8,939 bases of DNA from Dehalococcoidales bacterium (GCA_023135135.1 JAGLTT010000023.1:1-8939); one strand, 5' to 3'. Numbered from the stretch's first letter, positions 1 through 8,638 are shown. The notes: generated from the sequence alone by a model not told the origin. Numbers and translations are program-made.

Positions 1-965
1 CCACGTTCTACGGTCTCCTTGGCGAGACCGATGGCATTCTTGATAGCTTTGGACTGACTGCGGCCATGCGCGATAATAACATTACCGTTCACGCCGAGGA
101 GACAGGCCCCTCCGTATTCGGTATAGTCCATTTTTTTTGTCCAGGAACCCAGCCCGATATCACGAAGCAGGTCGCGCGCGCGGATGCGCGAGGCGCTGGA
201 AAAAACATGCCCCAACTGCCGCACCGATAACAGGAAATTATCGTTGAAACCCTCGATGGTCTTGATGACAACATTACCGGTAAAGCCATCGGTCACGAAG
301 ACATCGGAGGTCCTCTTGACGATATCCTGCCCTTCCATATTGCCGATGAAATTAATATCGGCGGCGTTTTTCAGAAGCCGGTAGGTCTCCCGCGCCAGAC
401 GGTTGCCCTTACCCTCTTCGGCGCCATTACTGAGAAGGCCGACGCGGGGCGATTCGATATTGAGAAGGTATTTGCTGTAAATAGAACCCAGCCTGGCGAA
501 TTCCAGAAGGTGCTCTGGACGACAGTCCGAGTTGGCTCCGGCGTCCACCAGCAAGGCCGGGAAGGACGATATGGTATCCAGTAAACAGCCGATGGCGGCG
601 CGGTTGACACCGTTTGCCCTGCCGAGAGTGAGCAGCGACGCCGCCACTACCGCCCCGGTATTCCCCGCCGAAATAAAAGCATCGGCGCTACCCTTCTTGA
701 GCAGGTTGATGCCCACCACTATCGACGAATCAGGTTTGTTTTGAATCGCCTTAATGGGGTGTTCGTTAAAATCTATGACCTGCTTGGCATCTACAATCTT
801 AACACGAGCTTTGCCCACGGATTTCAGCGCCAGTTTGCGTAGAACGCTTCTCCGTCCTACGAGGGCGATTTCAACCTCATATTCGTGGGCCGCCTTTATG
901 GCACCCTTGACGACTTCGTGGGGGGCGTAGTCGCCACCGGCAGCATCAACCGCGATTCTTATCAC
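1..965 (-). CDS. plsX: Phosphate acyltransferase PlsX (3' end beyond window)
   Basis: PlsX makes acyl-phosphate from acyl-ACP and orthophosphate. PlsY then uses it to acylate glycerol-3-phosphate, the first step of phosphatidic acid synthesis; PlsX is a peripheral membrane enzyme. I translated this frame by hand: 321 complete codons are visible, against a usual family length of about 330-345, so only the last few residues are missing. Family motifs are clear: N-terminal IAVDAAGGDYAP (residues 4-15, usually DAMGGDxAP), AFISAGNTGAVVAAS (96-110), EEGKGN (183-188), TDGFTGNVVIKTIEG (225-239) and YGGACLLGVNG (284-294). The start is GTG at 965-963, directly after the TAA stop of the preceding ATPase gene, with an AGGGAG ribosome site 11 nt upstream inside that gene. 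Zero spacing implies translational coupling. The DAAGG in place of DAMGG is a minor deviation. Identity is very secure. Confidence 0.96.
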   Translation of the reverse strand, partial: MIRIAVDAAGGDYAPHEVVKGAIKAAHEYEVEIALVGRRSVLRKLALKSVGKARVKIVDAKQVIDFNEHPIKAIQNKPDSSIVVGINLLKKGSADAFISAGNTGAVVAASLLTLGRANGVNRAAIGCLLDTISSFPALLVDAGANSDCRPEHLLEFARLGSIYSKYLLNIESPRVGLLSNGAEEGKGNRLARETYRLLKNAADINFIGNMEGQDIVKRTSDVFVTDGFTGNVVIKTIEGFNDNFLLSVRQLGHVFSSASRIRARDLLRDIGLGSWTKKMDYTEYGGACLLGVNGNVIIAHGRSQSKAIKNAIGLAKETVER

Positions 966-1946
966 TTATTGCTTATCTCCCTGACCAACAATACTTTCTT
1001 CCCACATGTCGCATTGCCCACCATAGCAGGCGACAACCCGGTCGTCCTCGGAAATCCGGACGATTTCACAGGCGGTGGGACAGGCCTGACATTCGAACGA
1101 TGATGTCCGATATTCTATTTCACCGACGCCGAATCCTCTGAACCGACAGCCGTTACGGCTGACAGCGGCGTGCTCATGCACCAGCAGGGCCGCGCCGATA
1201 GCGCCCATAACCTCGTGGTGCGGGGGCACGATTATCTCCGTATCAAACTCTTCCCGCAGGGCCCTGACAATACCCTGATTAAAGGCGACCCCACCCTGAA
1301 AGACCACGGGCGACTGTATATCTTTGCCCGAGCCGACATCGCTGAGGTAGTTGCGTACCAGCGCGCGGCAGAGTCCATAAATAATATCGTCAACGTTATG
1401 TCCCGTCTGCTGCTTATGCACCATGTCCGACTCGGCGAAAACGGTGCAGCGACCGGAAATCCGAACCGAGTCGCTGCCGAGCAACGCCCGCCGAGACAGC
1501 TCTTCGATGCTCATGTTAAGTCGGCCCGCCTGATGGTCGAGAAAGCTGCCCGTGCCGGCGGCGCATACGGTGTTCATACCGAAATCCGCCACCATGCCGT
1601 CCCGGACAATGATAATCTTGCTGTCCTGCCCGCCGATTTCAATGACCGTACGGACATCCGGGACCGTATCAACGGCGGCGACAGCCTGGCAGGTAATCTC
1701 GTTTTTAACAAGGTCGGCGCCGACGAGCGCCCCGGCCAGGTAACGGGCGCTACCGGTTGTAGCCGCGCCCCTGATTTCAGCGTCTGCCGGTAACTGCCGC
1801 CCGATTTGCCGCAGTCCCTGCTGCACCATGTTCACGGGCCTGCCACCGGTGGGCAGATATAAATCGGCAATCAGTTCGTCGACCGCGTTCAGCACGGCGA
1901 ACTTGGTGGTAACGGAGCCGACATCAATACCCAAAAATACTTCCAT
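966..1946 (-). CDS. BadF/BadG/HgdC-family ATPase, 2-hydroxyacyl-CoA dehydratase activator-like
   Basis: This 326-residue protein belongs to the ASKHA-fold ATPases that inject an electron, driven by ATP, into 2-hydroxyacyl-CoA dehydratases or benzoyl-CoA reductase-like partners. The phosphate-binding motif GIDVGSVTTK is at residues 6-15 and EIGGQDSK at 103-110. CAAGTGSFLD begins at Cys128, and GRCTVFAESDMVH contains Cys167. The spacing of Cys128 and Cys167 matches the two cysteines that hold the dimer-bridging [4Fe-4S] cluster in the Acidaminococcus HgdC activator. FQGGVAFNQG (216-225) is the late nucleotide-binding segment. A C-terminal extension adds Cys286, 289, 293, 307 and 312, seen in a subset of the family and probably a second metal or Fe-S site (inference). 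The start is ATG at 1946 behind a GAGAG ribosome site, 35 nt after the M20 gene. No dehydratase subunit gene is in the window, so the partner and substrate are unknown. Confidence 0.9.
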   Translation of the reverse strand: MEVFLGIDVGSVTTKFAVLNAVDELIADLYLPTGGRPVNMVQQGLRQIGRQLPADAEIRGAATTGSARYLAGALVGADLVKNEITCQAVAAVDTVPDVRTVIEIGGQDSKIIIVRDGMVADFGMNTVCAAGTGSFLDHQAGRLNMSIEELSRRALLGSDSVRISGRCTVFAESDMVHKQQTGHNVDDIIYGLCRALVRNYLSDVGSGKDIQSPVVFQGGVAFNQGIVRALREEFDTEIIVPPHHEVMGAIGAALLVHEHAAVSRNGCRFRGFGVGEIEYRTSSFECQACPTACEIVRISEDDRVVACYGGQCDMWEESIVGQGDKQ

Positions 1947-1981
1947 AATCTCTCTACAACGCTAACATTCCCATAGAGGGG

Positions 1982-3151
1982 TCATTTGCCTTTGCGGAAC
2001 TCTTCCCAGACCTTTGCGGCCGTATCCGGACCGGCCAGGATATCCACGACCGTCATCGCCATGGCCCTGGCCGCATCGAGAAGACCGCGTAGAGCGTCCT
2101 CCGAGGCGGTGACCCGGGCGAACTCCGGGGTGTGCAACTGAATATCGTGCGGGGCAACGGCTACCAGCGGCTGAATAGTCGGCACCAGCTGGCTGACATT
2201 GCCCACATCGGTACTGAAAGTCATCATGGTATTATCTCCGAGACGTATGCTGCGTCCCAGCGACTGCATATTCTGTTTAAAAAGCCGGGCCATGGTCAGG
2301 TTATTGAACATGGCGGCGTAGTGCTCTCCCCACTTATATTTAAGTTTAGCACCGGTGGCCTTTGCCGCGCCACTGAAACAATTAATCACCTTTTTCTTCA
2401 GCTCATCGAGATAGGCATCATCCTCGGCGCGCACGATAAAAGTAGCGGCGGTGTGGGCCGGAACGATATTAGGCGCCTCACCGCCGTCGGTAATGATTCC
2501 GTTAATGCGCGCCCTGTCCCTGATATGCTGTCGCAGCGAATTTATGGCGTTATAGGACTGAATCATAGCCTCCAGGGCATTGATACCGGTCTCCGGCTCG
2601 GCGGCGGCATGGGCCGCCTTACCGATAAACTCAACTTCCAGCGTCTCGCAGGCGAGGGTGTTCATCACCACCGTGTTACCCCCGCCCGGATGGGCTATCA
2701 TGGCCATATCAACGTCGGTAAAGGCACCCCTCTCCGCCATGATGGCCTTCCCGCCGTACAGTTCCTCGCCGGGAGTGCCGAAGACCATGATACTGCCACC
2801 CAGCTCGTCCACAGCCCTCCGCGAAGCCACCGCGGCGGCGACGGAGCTGGTAGCTATGAGGTTGTGACCGCAGGCATGACCCAGTTTGGGCAGGGCATCA
2901 TATTCGGCGAGAAAGGCGATGACCGGCTTCCCTTTGCCGTACCTTCCGCGAAAGGCCGTGGGCAGTTCGCAGATGCCCCTGTCCACGTTAAAATCGTTCT
3001 GCTCAAGGAATTCCGCCAGCCAGGCAGAAGCCTGTTGCTCCTCGAAAGCCACTTCGGGGTTATCATGCAGTTTCTTACTCAGCTTACCGAACTCACGGTA
3101 GCGAGCGTCTATCTCCCCGATAACAGCGGTCTTCAGTTTATCGATATCCAA
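1982..3151 (-). CDS. M20-family metallopeptidase/amidohydrolase
   Basis: A 389-residue cytosolic-looking hydrolase with no signal peptide. It resembles the AbgB / PM20D2 (ACY1L2) branch of M20, zinc or manganese enzymes that cleave N-acyl amino acids or unusual dipeptides. AEYDALPKLGHACGHN (residues 82-97) holds the metal-site Cys94/His96 region. GTPGEE (125-130) carries the catalytic and ligand Glu pair. His154 (AHPGG), His181 (GKAAHAAAEPETGINA, dimerisation-domain substrate histidine) and His340 (LHTPEF) complete the usual set, so the protein appears catalytically intact. The start is TTG at 3151-3149, reading MDIDKL. An AAGGAG Shine-Dalgarno sits 8-9 nt upstream and no better start is in reach. 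It is the first gene of a leftward operon with the activator ATPase and plsX. Substrate cannot be told from sequence; a link to the ATPase pathway is possible but unproven. Confidence 0.92.
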   Translation of the reverse strand: MDIDKLKTAVIGEIDARYREFGKLSKKLHDNPEVAFEEQQASAWLAEFLEQNDFNVDRGICELPTAFRGRYGKGKPVIAFLAEYDALPKLGHACGHNLIATSSVAAAVASRRAVDELGGSIMVFGTPGEELYGGKAIMAERGAFTDVDMAMIAHPGGGNTVVMNTLACETLEVEFIGKAAHAAAEPETGINALEAMIQSYNAINSLRQHIRDRARINGIITDGGEAPNIVPAHTAATFIVRAEDDAYLDELKKKVINCFSGAAKATGAKLKYKWGEHYAAMFNNLTMARLFKQNMQSLGRSIRLGDNTMMTFSTDVGNVSQLVPTIQPLVAVAPHDIQLHTPEFARVTASEDALRGLLDAARAMAMTVVDILAGPDTAAKVWEEFRKGK

Positions 3152-3158
3152 CTCCGTG

Positions 3159-3178
3159 TCTCCTTATATTCAAGGAGA
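3159..3178 (-). promoter_or_regulatory. Hairpin enclosing the M20 gene ribosome-binding site
   Basis: On the minus strand the sequence TCTCCTTGAATATAAGGAGA is a perfect 7-bp inverted repeat around a 6-nt loop. The 3' arm AAGGAGA is the Shine-Dalgarno of the TTG-started M20 gene, so folding of the leader RNA would hide it. The hairpin lies about 14 nt after the predicted transcription start. It could set translation level or respond to a factor or temperature. The stem is short and A/U-containing, so it may be only mildly stable. That the structure exists in sequence is certain; its function is inference. Confidence 0.5.
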
Positions 3179-3198
3179 ATTTACACGCCAATATATTC

Positions 3199-3227
3199 AT
3201 TATAACCCACTAAGGGAGGGATTTCTA
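3199..3227 (-). promoter_or_regulatory. Promoter for the M20-ATPase-plsX operon
   Basis: Reading the minus strand, a perfect -10 TATAAT (3204-3199) lies 17 nt after TAGAAA (3227-3222), which matches the -35 consensus TTGACA at four of six positions. Transcription would start near 3192, giving a leader of about 40 nt before the TTG start at 3151. The spacing is ideal for a housekeeping sigma factor. This is a sequence-only prediction. Confidence 0.6.
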
Positions 3228-3386
3228 GGCGAAGGTTTATAACATTGGCTGGGGGAGAGGGGATATCGCACGGGATAAGCCGCTGATGATACGAGGGCAG
3301 CCTGGGTGGGATAAGATACCAACGGGGGGGGCGGGGGTAAATAAAATAATAAAATAAATAGCTATAAAATTTTAGTGTCTTTTATC
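3228..3386. other. Non-coding spacer: G-rich block then A/T-rich block
   Basis: This is the core of the 363-nt divergent spacer, and I find no convincing gene in it. The left part (3250-3337) is strongly purine/G-biased on the plus strand, with G5, G4 and two GGG runs and finally G8-C-G5 at 3324-3337. The right part (3338-3380) is almost pure A/T with repeated AAATA units. It ends just upstream of the nusA -35 box, where an A/T-rich stretch could act as an UP element for the RNA polymerase alpha subunit or ease melting. GGGATAAG occurs twice (3272-3279 and 3308-3315), 36 bp apart. Confidence 0.55.
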
Positions 3387-3415
3387 TTGCATATTGAAAA
3401 AAACCGTGTTATAAT
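3387..3415 (+). promoter_or_regulatory. Promoter of the nusA-infB operon
   Basis: TTGCAT (3387-3392) and a perfect TATAAT (3410-3415) are separated by 17 nt. A TGT immediately before the -10 gives an extended -10 element. An A/T-rich tract lies upstream. The expected transcription start is near 3422, leaving a leader of about 93 nt before the nusA ATG. This is the only strong plus-strand promoter I see before nusA, and it fits a highly expressed housekeeping operon. Confidence 0.8.
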
Positions 3416-3447
3416 AATTTTGCAAAGATAAGAATAACAGTGTAGTG

Positions 3448-3472
3448 AAGTGGGTTTGATTCCCACTTTTTT
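3448..3472 (+). terminator. Intrinsic-terminator-like hairpin in the nusA leader (candidate NusA attenuator)
   Basis: AAGTGGG (3448-3454) pairs perfectly with CCCACTT (3462-3468) across a 7-nt loop, and the run of T continues to 3472. This has the form of a Rho-independent terminator with a short, imperfect U tract (interrupted by G at 3473). It sits about 26 nt after the predicted start and about 42 nt before the nusA ATG, so it is inside the operon's own leader. A weak U tract is the kind of terminator that depends on NusA for efficiency. Bacillus subtilis is known, as I recall, to autoregulate its nusA operon by NusA-stimulated termination in the leader, and a similar hairpin often precedes rimP-nusA in Firmicutes. 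The autoregulatory role here is inferred. Confidence 0.72.
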
Positions 3473-3495
3473 GTTACTTTAATCGAATAAGTATA

Positions 3496-3513
3496 TCGGA
3501 GGTTTTAATCCGA
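3496..3513 (+). promoter_or_regulatory. nusA ribosome-binding site in a small stem-loop
   Basis: GGAGG (3498-3502) is the nusA Shine-Dalgarno, with a rather long 12-nt gap to the ATG. TCGGA (3496-3500) can pair with TCCGA (3509-3513), ending one base before the start codon, with an 8-nt loop. Folding would either mask part of the ribosome site or shorten the effective distance to the ATG. The stem is only 5 bp, so the effect is uncertain. Confidence 0.45.
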
Positions 3514-3514
3514 A

Positions 3515-5002
3515 ATGAAGAGCGATTTTTTGCTCGCCATAACGCAGCTTTCGGCGGAGAAGAACCTGCCGAAAGACGTGGTACTTACGGCCGTAGAAGC
3601 GGCACTGGTGTCGGCCTATAAGAAGGACACCTTCGCCGCCAGCCAGAACATAGCCGTCAAGATTAATCCGAACAGCGGCGCAGTTGAAGTATGGGCCGAA
3701 AAAGAAGTCGTGGACAAACCTGCCGACCCGGCTTACGAAATTTCCCTGAAAGAGGCAAAGAAACTCAAAGAAGATGCCCAGATAGGCGACGCTGTCATGG
3801 TGGAGTCTACACCGGCCAATGCCGGACGTATCGCGGCGCAAACCGCCAAGCAGGTTATCCTGCAACGCCTCCATGAAGCCGAGCACAGCGCAATCTTCGA
3901 AGAGTACGCCGATAAAGAGGGGGAAGTTGTCAGCGGGGTAGTCCAGCGCTTCGAAATGGGACAGGTGAATATCGACCTGGGCAGGACCGAAGCCATTCTG
4001 CCGACACCCGAGCAGGTGCGTACCGAACGCTATCGCGTCGGCCAGCGCCTCAAGGTAGTCCTTTTACAGGTGGCGCGCACCGGCAAGGGCCCCAGAGTAA
4101 TCGTATCGCGTTCTCATCCGGAACTGCTGCGCCGACTTTTCGAGCTGGAGGTCCCGGAGGTCTATAACGGCACGGTGGAGATAAAGTCCATCGCCCGTGA
4201 GGCCGGTTTCAGGAGCAAGATAGCCGTAGCCGCCAAACAGGAAGGCATCGACCCGGTGGGCTGCTGCGTCGGCCTGCGCGGTATCAGGATACAGAATATC
4301 GTCAGCGAGCTGAACGGCGAAAAAATAGACGTCGTCCAGTGGAACGACAACCCTTCTACGTTTATCGCCAACGCCCTGAGCCCGGCGCACATCGTCAGCG
4401 TGGGACTGAATGAAGAGGAGCAGGCCGCTACGGTAATCGTCCCGGATAAACAGCTTTCGCTGGCCATCGGGAGAGAAGGACAGAACGCCAGGCTTGCCGC
4501 CAAACTCAGTGGCTGGAGAATCGATATCAAGAGTGTCTCCATGGCCGAAACCGAGAAGCTCGAAGCGGCCAAGGCAGCACCCGAGGCAGCCGAAGAGGAA
4601 GCAGTCATAGCAGAAGCAGAGGAAGTCGTCGAAGCCGTAGCGGGGGAGGCCATCCCCGAAGAGATACTGGCGGATCTGACCCTTCCGGGTGAAGAACCGT
4701 TAGTCGCCGAGGAACCTGCGGCAGAAGAGGCAGAGGGTGAGGCCGAGGCAGAGGTGGTGGAGGAAGAAGTACTCATGGCTCCGCCAATTATCCTCGAACA
4801 GCCGGAGGACAAAGGAAAATCGGCTTTGCGATTTGCTGAAGATATTATGGCACCCAGACGGACCAAGGCCAGCACCAAAACAGGCAAAGCAAAGAAGAAA
4901 AAGAAGGGCACTTATGCCAAGGATACCACTGAGGACGGCGTAAAAGCCAGAAAGGGCCGTCGGGACTTCACTGTTGAGGAGGACGAGGAAAGTTTCGAGT
5001 AG
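3515..5002 (+). CDS. nusA: Transcription termination/antitermination factor NusA
   Basis: NusA binds RNA polymerase and nascent RNA and promotes pausing, intrinsic termination and antitermination complexes. The 495-residue product starts MKSDFLLAITQLSAEKNLP and shows the N-terminal polymerase-binding domain (about 1-125). It continues with an S1 domain (about 135-200, with VVQRFEMGQVNIDLGRTEAILP), KH1 (about 210-275, including DPVGCCVGLRGIRIQNIV) and KH2 (about 280-345, including LAIGREGQNARLAAKLSGW). From about residue 347 comes an unusual low-complexity tail. It is Ala/Glu-rich to about 430, then basic (446-482, with an all-lysine run KKKKK at 460-464), then acidic at the end. It lacks the tandem acidic-repeat domains of the E. 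coli protein. NusA heads the operon; rimP, usually just upstream, is absent. The start is ATG behind GGAGG. A leader hairpin suggests autoregulation. Confidence 0.97.
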   Translation: MKSDFLLAITQLSAEKNLPKDVVLTAVEAALVSAYKKDTFAASQNIAVKINPNSGAVEVWAEKEVVDKPADPAYEISLKEAKKLKEDAQIGDAVMVESTPANAGRIAAQTAKQVILQRLHEAEHSAIFEEYADKEGEVVSGVVQRFEMGQVNIDLGRTEAILPTPEQVRTERYRVGQRLKVVLLQVARTGKGPRVIVSRSHPELLRRLFELEVPEVYNGTVEIKSIAREAGFRSKIAVAAKQEGIDPVGCCVGLRGIRIQNIVSELNGEKIDVVQWNDNPSTFIANALSPAHIVSVGLNEEEQAATVIVPDKQLSLAIGREGQNARLAAKLSGWRIDIKSVSMAETEKLEAAKAAPEAAEEEAVIAEAEEVVEAVAGEAIPEEILADLTLPGEEPLVAEEPAAEEAEGEAEAEVVEEEVLMAPPIILEQPEDKGKSALRFAEDIMAPRRTKASTKTGKAKKKKKGTYAKDTTEDGVKARKGRRDFTVEEDEESFE

Positions 5003-5286
5003 CCACCCTGCGGTAAAATCGATACCCCAGCGCACCTGCGTGGCCTGCCGCCAAGTAAGGGCCAAGAAGGAGCTGGTGAGGCTGGTGCGTACGCGCGGGG
5101 GAGACATAGAAATAGACGTTTCCGGTAAAAAGGATGGTCGGGGCGCCTATATCTGCCCAGACCCGGAGTGCTGGGAAAGCGCCATGAAAGGCAAGCAACT
5201 GGAACACACCTTAAGATGCAATCTTACCCAGGATAACCGCGAACAGCTTGCCAGAAACGGAAAAGACCTGCTGAAGGAGATAGCCA

Positions 5287-5294
<8 letters not shown>
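4974..5294 (+). CDS. ylxR: YlxR/RnpM family RNA-binding protein (DUF448)
   Basis: A small basic protein almost always found between nusA and infB. The B. subtilis homologue (RnpM) is reported to bind RNase P RNA and modulate its activity. Visible signatures are [10 protein letters not shown] (residues 18-27), ELVRLVR (33-39), [16 protein letters not shown] (51-66) with the diagnostic GRGAY, and a C-terminal helical part. Cys22, 25, 61 and 66 are present; most homologues keep some of these, and metal binding is unproven. The only canonical in-frame start before the conserved core is TTG at 4974, which overlaps nusA by 29 nt and gives 106 residues. The strong GAGGAGG motif lies after that TTG rather than before it, so the exact start is uncertain. 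The gene overlaps the infB start by 8 nt. Confidence 0.9.
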
Positions 5295-7353
<2,059 letters not shown>

Positions 7354-7377
7354 CGACAGATATCCGGACTTCAGCTT

Positions 7378-7731
7378 ATGGCACATCGCATCGAACGCGT
7401 AAATACCCTCATTCGGCGGGAAATCAGCGAGTTAATCCTGCACCAGCTTAGAGACCCCCGACTCGATGAATTCGTCACCGTAACCGCGGTTGACACTTCC
7501 ACAGACCTCAAATATGCCAAGGTCTTCGTCAGCTGCTTCGGCGGGCAGCAACATGAACAGAAGATACTGGGAGTGCTGAACGCCGCCTCCGGTTTCCTGC
7601 GTTCCGAGCTGGCGAAAAACGTAACCCTGCGGCGCACCCCTGAACTGAGCTTTCACTGGGATAACTCCATCGAGCACGGCGACCGCATACTGCGTCTCAT
7701 CGACCAGGCCAGCGCAGAATATGAGGACTGA
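7378..7731 (+). CDS. rbfA: 30S ribosome-binding factor A
   Basis: RbfA is a KH-like protein that binds immature 30S subunits near helix 1 of 16S rRNA and is needed for late maturation and cold growth. The 117-residue product has the hallmark N-terminus MAHRIERVNTLIRREISELI, then LRDPRL (24-29), TVTAVDTSTDLKYAKVFVS (34-52, the core strand region) and RRTPELSFHWDNSIEHG (85-101). Length is normal. The ATG lies 24 nt after the infB stop with no good Shine-Dalgarno; only a GGA is present, inside a weak TCCGG/CCGGA inverted repeat (7345-7349 and 7364-7368). Translation may therefore rely on coupling to infB. The stop is two bases before the truB start. Confidence 0.95.
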   Translation: MAHRIERVNTLIRREISELILHQLRDPRLDEFVTVTAVDTSTDLKYAKVFVSCFGGQQHEQKILGVLNAASGFLRSELAKNVTLRRTPELSFHWDNSIEHGDRILRLIDQASAEYED

Positions 7732-7733
7732 CC

Positions 7734-8624
7734 TTGGACGGCATACTGAACATCAATAAACCCCCGGGCAAGACATCTTTCGGCGTGGTGGCCATGGTGA
7801 AACGCCTCAGCGGCGAGAGGCACGTCGGCCATGCCGGCACCCTCGACCCGGACGCCACCGGGGTCCTGCCGGTCTGCCTCGGGCGGGGGACACGCATCGT
7901 CGAATTCCTGGTAGATACCACCAAGGTGTACCGCGCCGAGATAGAACTGGGCACCGCCACCGATACTTACGACGGCAGCGGCAAGATTACCCGGCGTGGA
8001 GACGCCTCGAAAATCGGCCGCGCTGAAGTGGAGTCCGCCCTCGAAGGTTTCCGGGGCTCCATCCAGCAGACCCCGCCGATGTACAGCGCCGTGAAGCACC
8101 AGGGAAAACCGCTCTACATGCTGGCGCGGGCAGGCATAGAGGTCAAGCGGAAGAGCCGCACGGTGAAAATCCACCGCCTGGAGCTTATTGCGTGGGAATC
8201 GTCGGTGGCCACCGTGGAAGTGGAATGCGGCAAGGGCACGTATATCAGGTCGCTGGCCAACGACCTGGGGCAGTCACTCGGCTGCGGGGCCCATCTCAAG
8301 AGCCTGGTGCGTACCCGTTGCGGTCTCTTCGATATCAAGGACGCCGTTACCACAATGCAACTGGAGGAAGCATTCCTCTACGGGTACTGGGAGCATTTTA
8401 TTTATCCCATTGATATCGTGCTACAGGACTATCAAGCGGTGGTCGTAGACTATGAAGCCGAGGAAACAATCAAAAACGGCAGTGCCGTGGCACTGGGCCA
8501 AGACGTTAAATGTGATACCCGGCAGAAATACTGCCGCGCCTATGCCGTGGACGGGCGCTTCCTGGGGATTCTACGGTATATCCCGGAAAAGGGAATATGG
8601 CAGCCCAAGAAGGTGCTTGTTTAG
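7734..8624 (+). CDS. truB: tRNA pseudouridine(55) synthase TruB
   Basis: TruB isomerises U55 in the T-psi-C loop of nearly all tRNAs and also helps tRNA folding. The 296-residue protein opens MDGILNINKPPGKTS. It carries the catalytic motif GHAGTLDPDATGVL (32-45) with nucleophile Asp38, then KVYRAEIELG, PPMYSAVKHQGKPLYMLAR and the RNA-binding KGTYIRSLANDLG stretch. The C-terminal ~60 residues form a PUA-like domain. The start is TTG at 7734, supported by a GAGGA ribosome site about 6-7 nt upstream inside the end of rbfA and by the family N-terminus beginning exactly here. It is the last gene of the nusA operon. No clear intrinsic terminator follows: the inverted repeat at 8639-8659 lacks a T run. 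Confidence 0.96.
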   Translation: MDGILNINKPPGKTSFGVVAMVKRLSGERHVGHAGTLDPDATGVLPVCLGRGTRIVEFLVDTTKVYRAEIELGTATDTYDGSGKITRRGDASKIGRAEVESALEGFRGSIQQTPPMYSAVKHQGKPLYMLARAGIEVKRKSRTVKIHRLELIAWESSVATVEVECGKGTYIRSLANDLGQSLGCGAHLKSLVRTRCGLFDIKDAVTTMQLEEAFLYGYWEHFIYPIDIVLQDYQAVVVDYEAEETIKNGSAVALGQDVKCDTRQKYCRAYAVDGRFLGILRYIPEKGIWQPKKVLV

Positions 8625-8638
8625 TACGCTGAACTACT

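Noticed and set aside
1170..1793. Plus-strand open frame of 207 codons opposite the activator ATPase
   Set aside because: Antisense to a gene with all family motifs intact; composition is typical of a high-G+C shadow frame.
2132..3205. Long plus-strand open frame (357 codons) opposite the M20 gene
   Set aside because: It is the antisense shadow of a clearly conserved M20 enzyme. Its translation shows no recognisable domain and it has no convincing ribosome site.
3272..3315. GGGATAAG direct repeats as DnaA boxes or an origin
   Set aside because: The complement CTTATCCC does not match the DnaA box TTATNCACA well, only two copies exist, and no dnaA or dnaN is nearby.
4162..4911. Minus-strand open frame rich in Ser/Ala opposite nusA
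   Set aside because: The Ser/Ala richness is the reverse-complement reading of the Glu/Ala tail of NusA; no independent gene signals.
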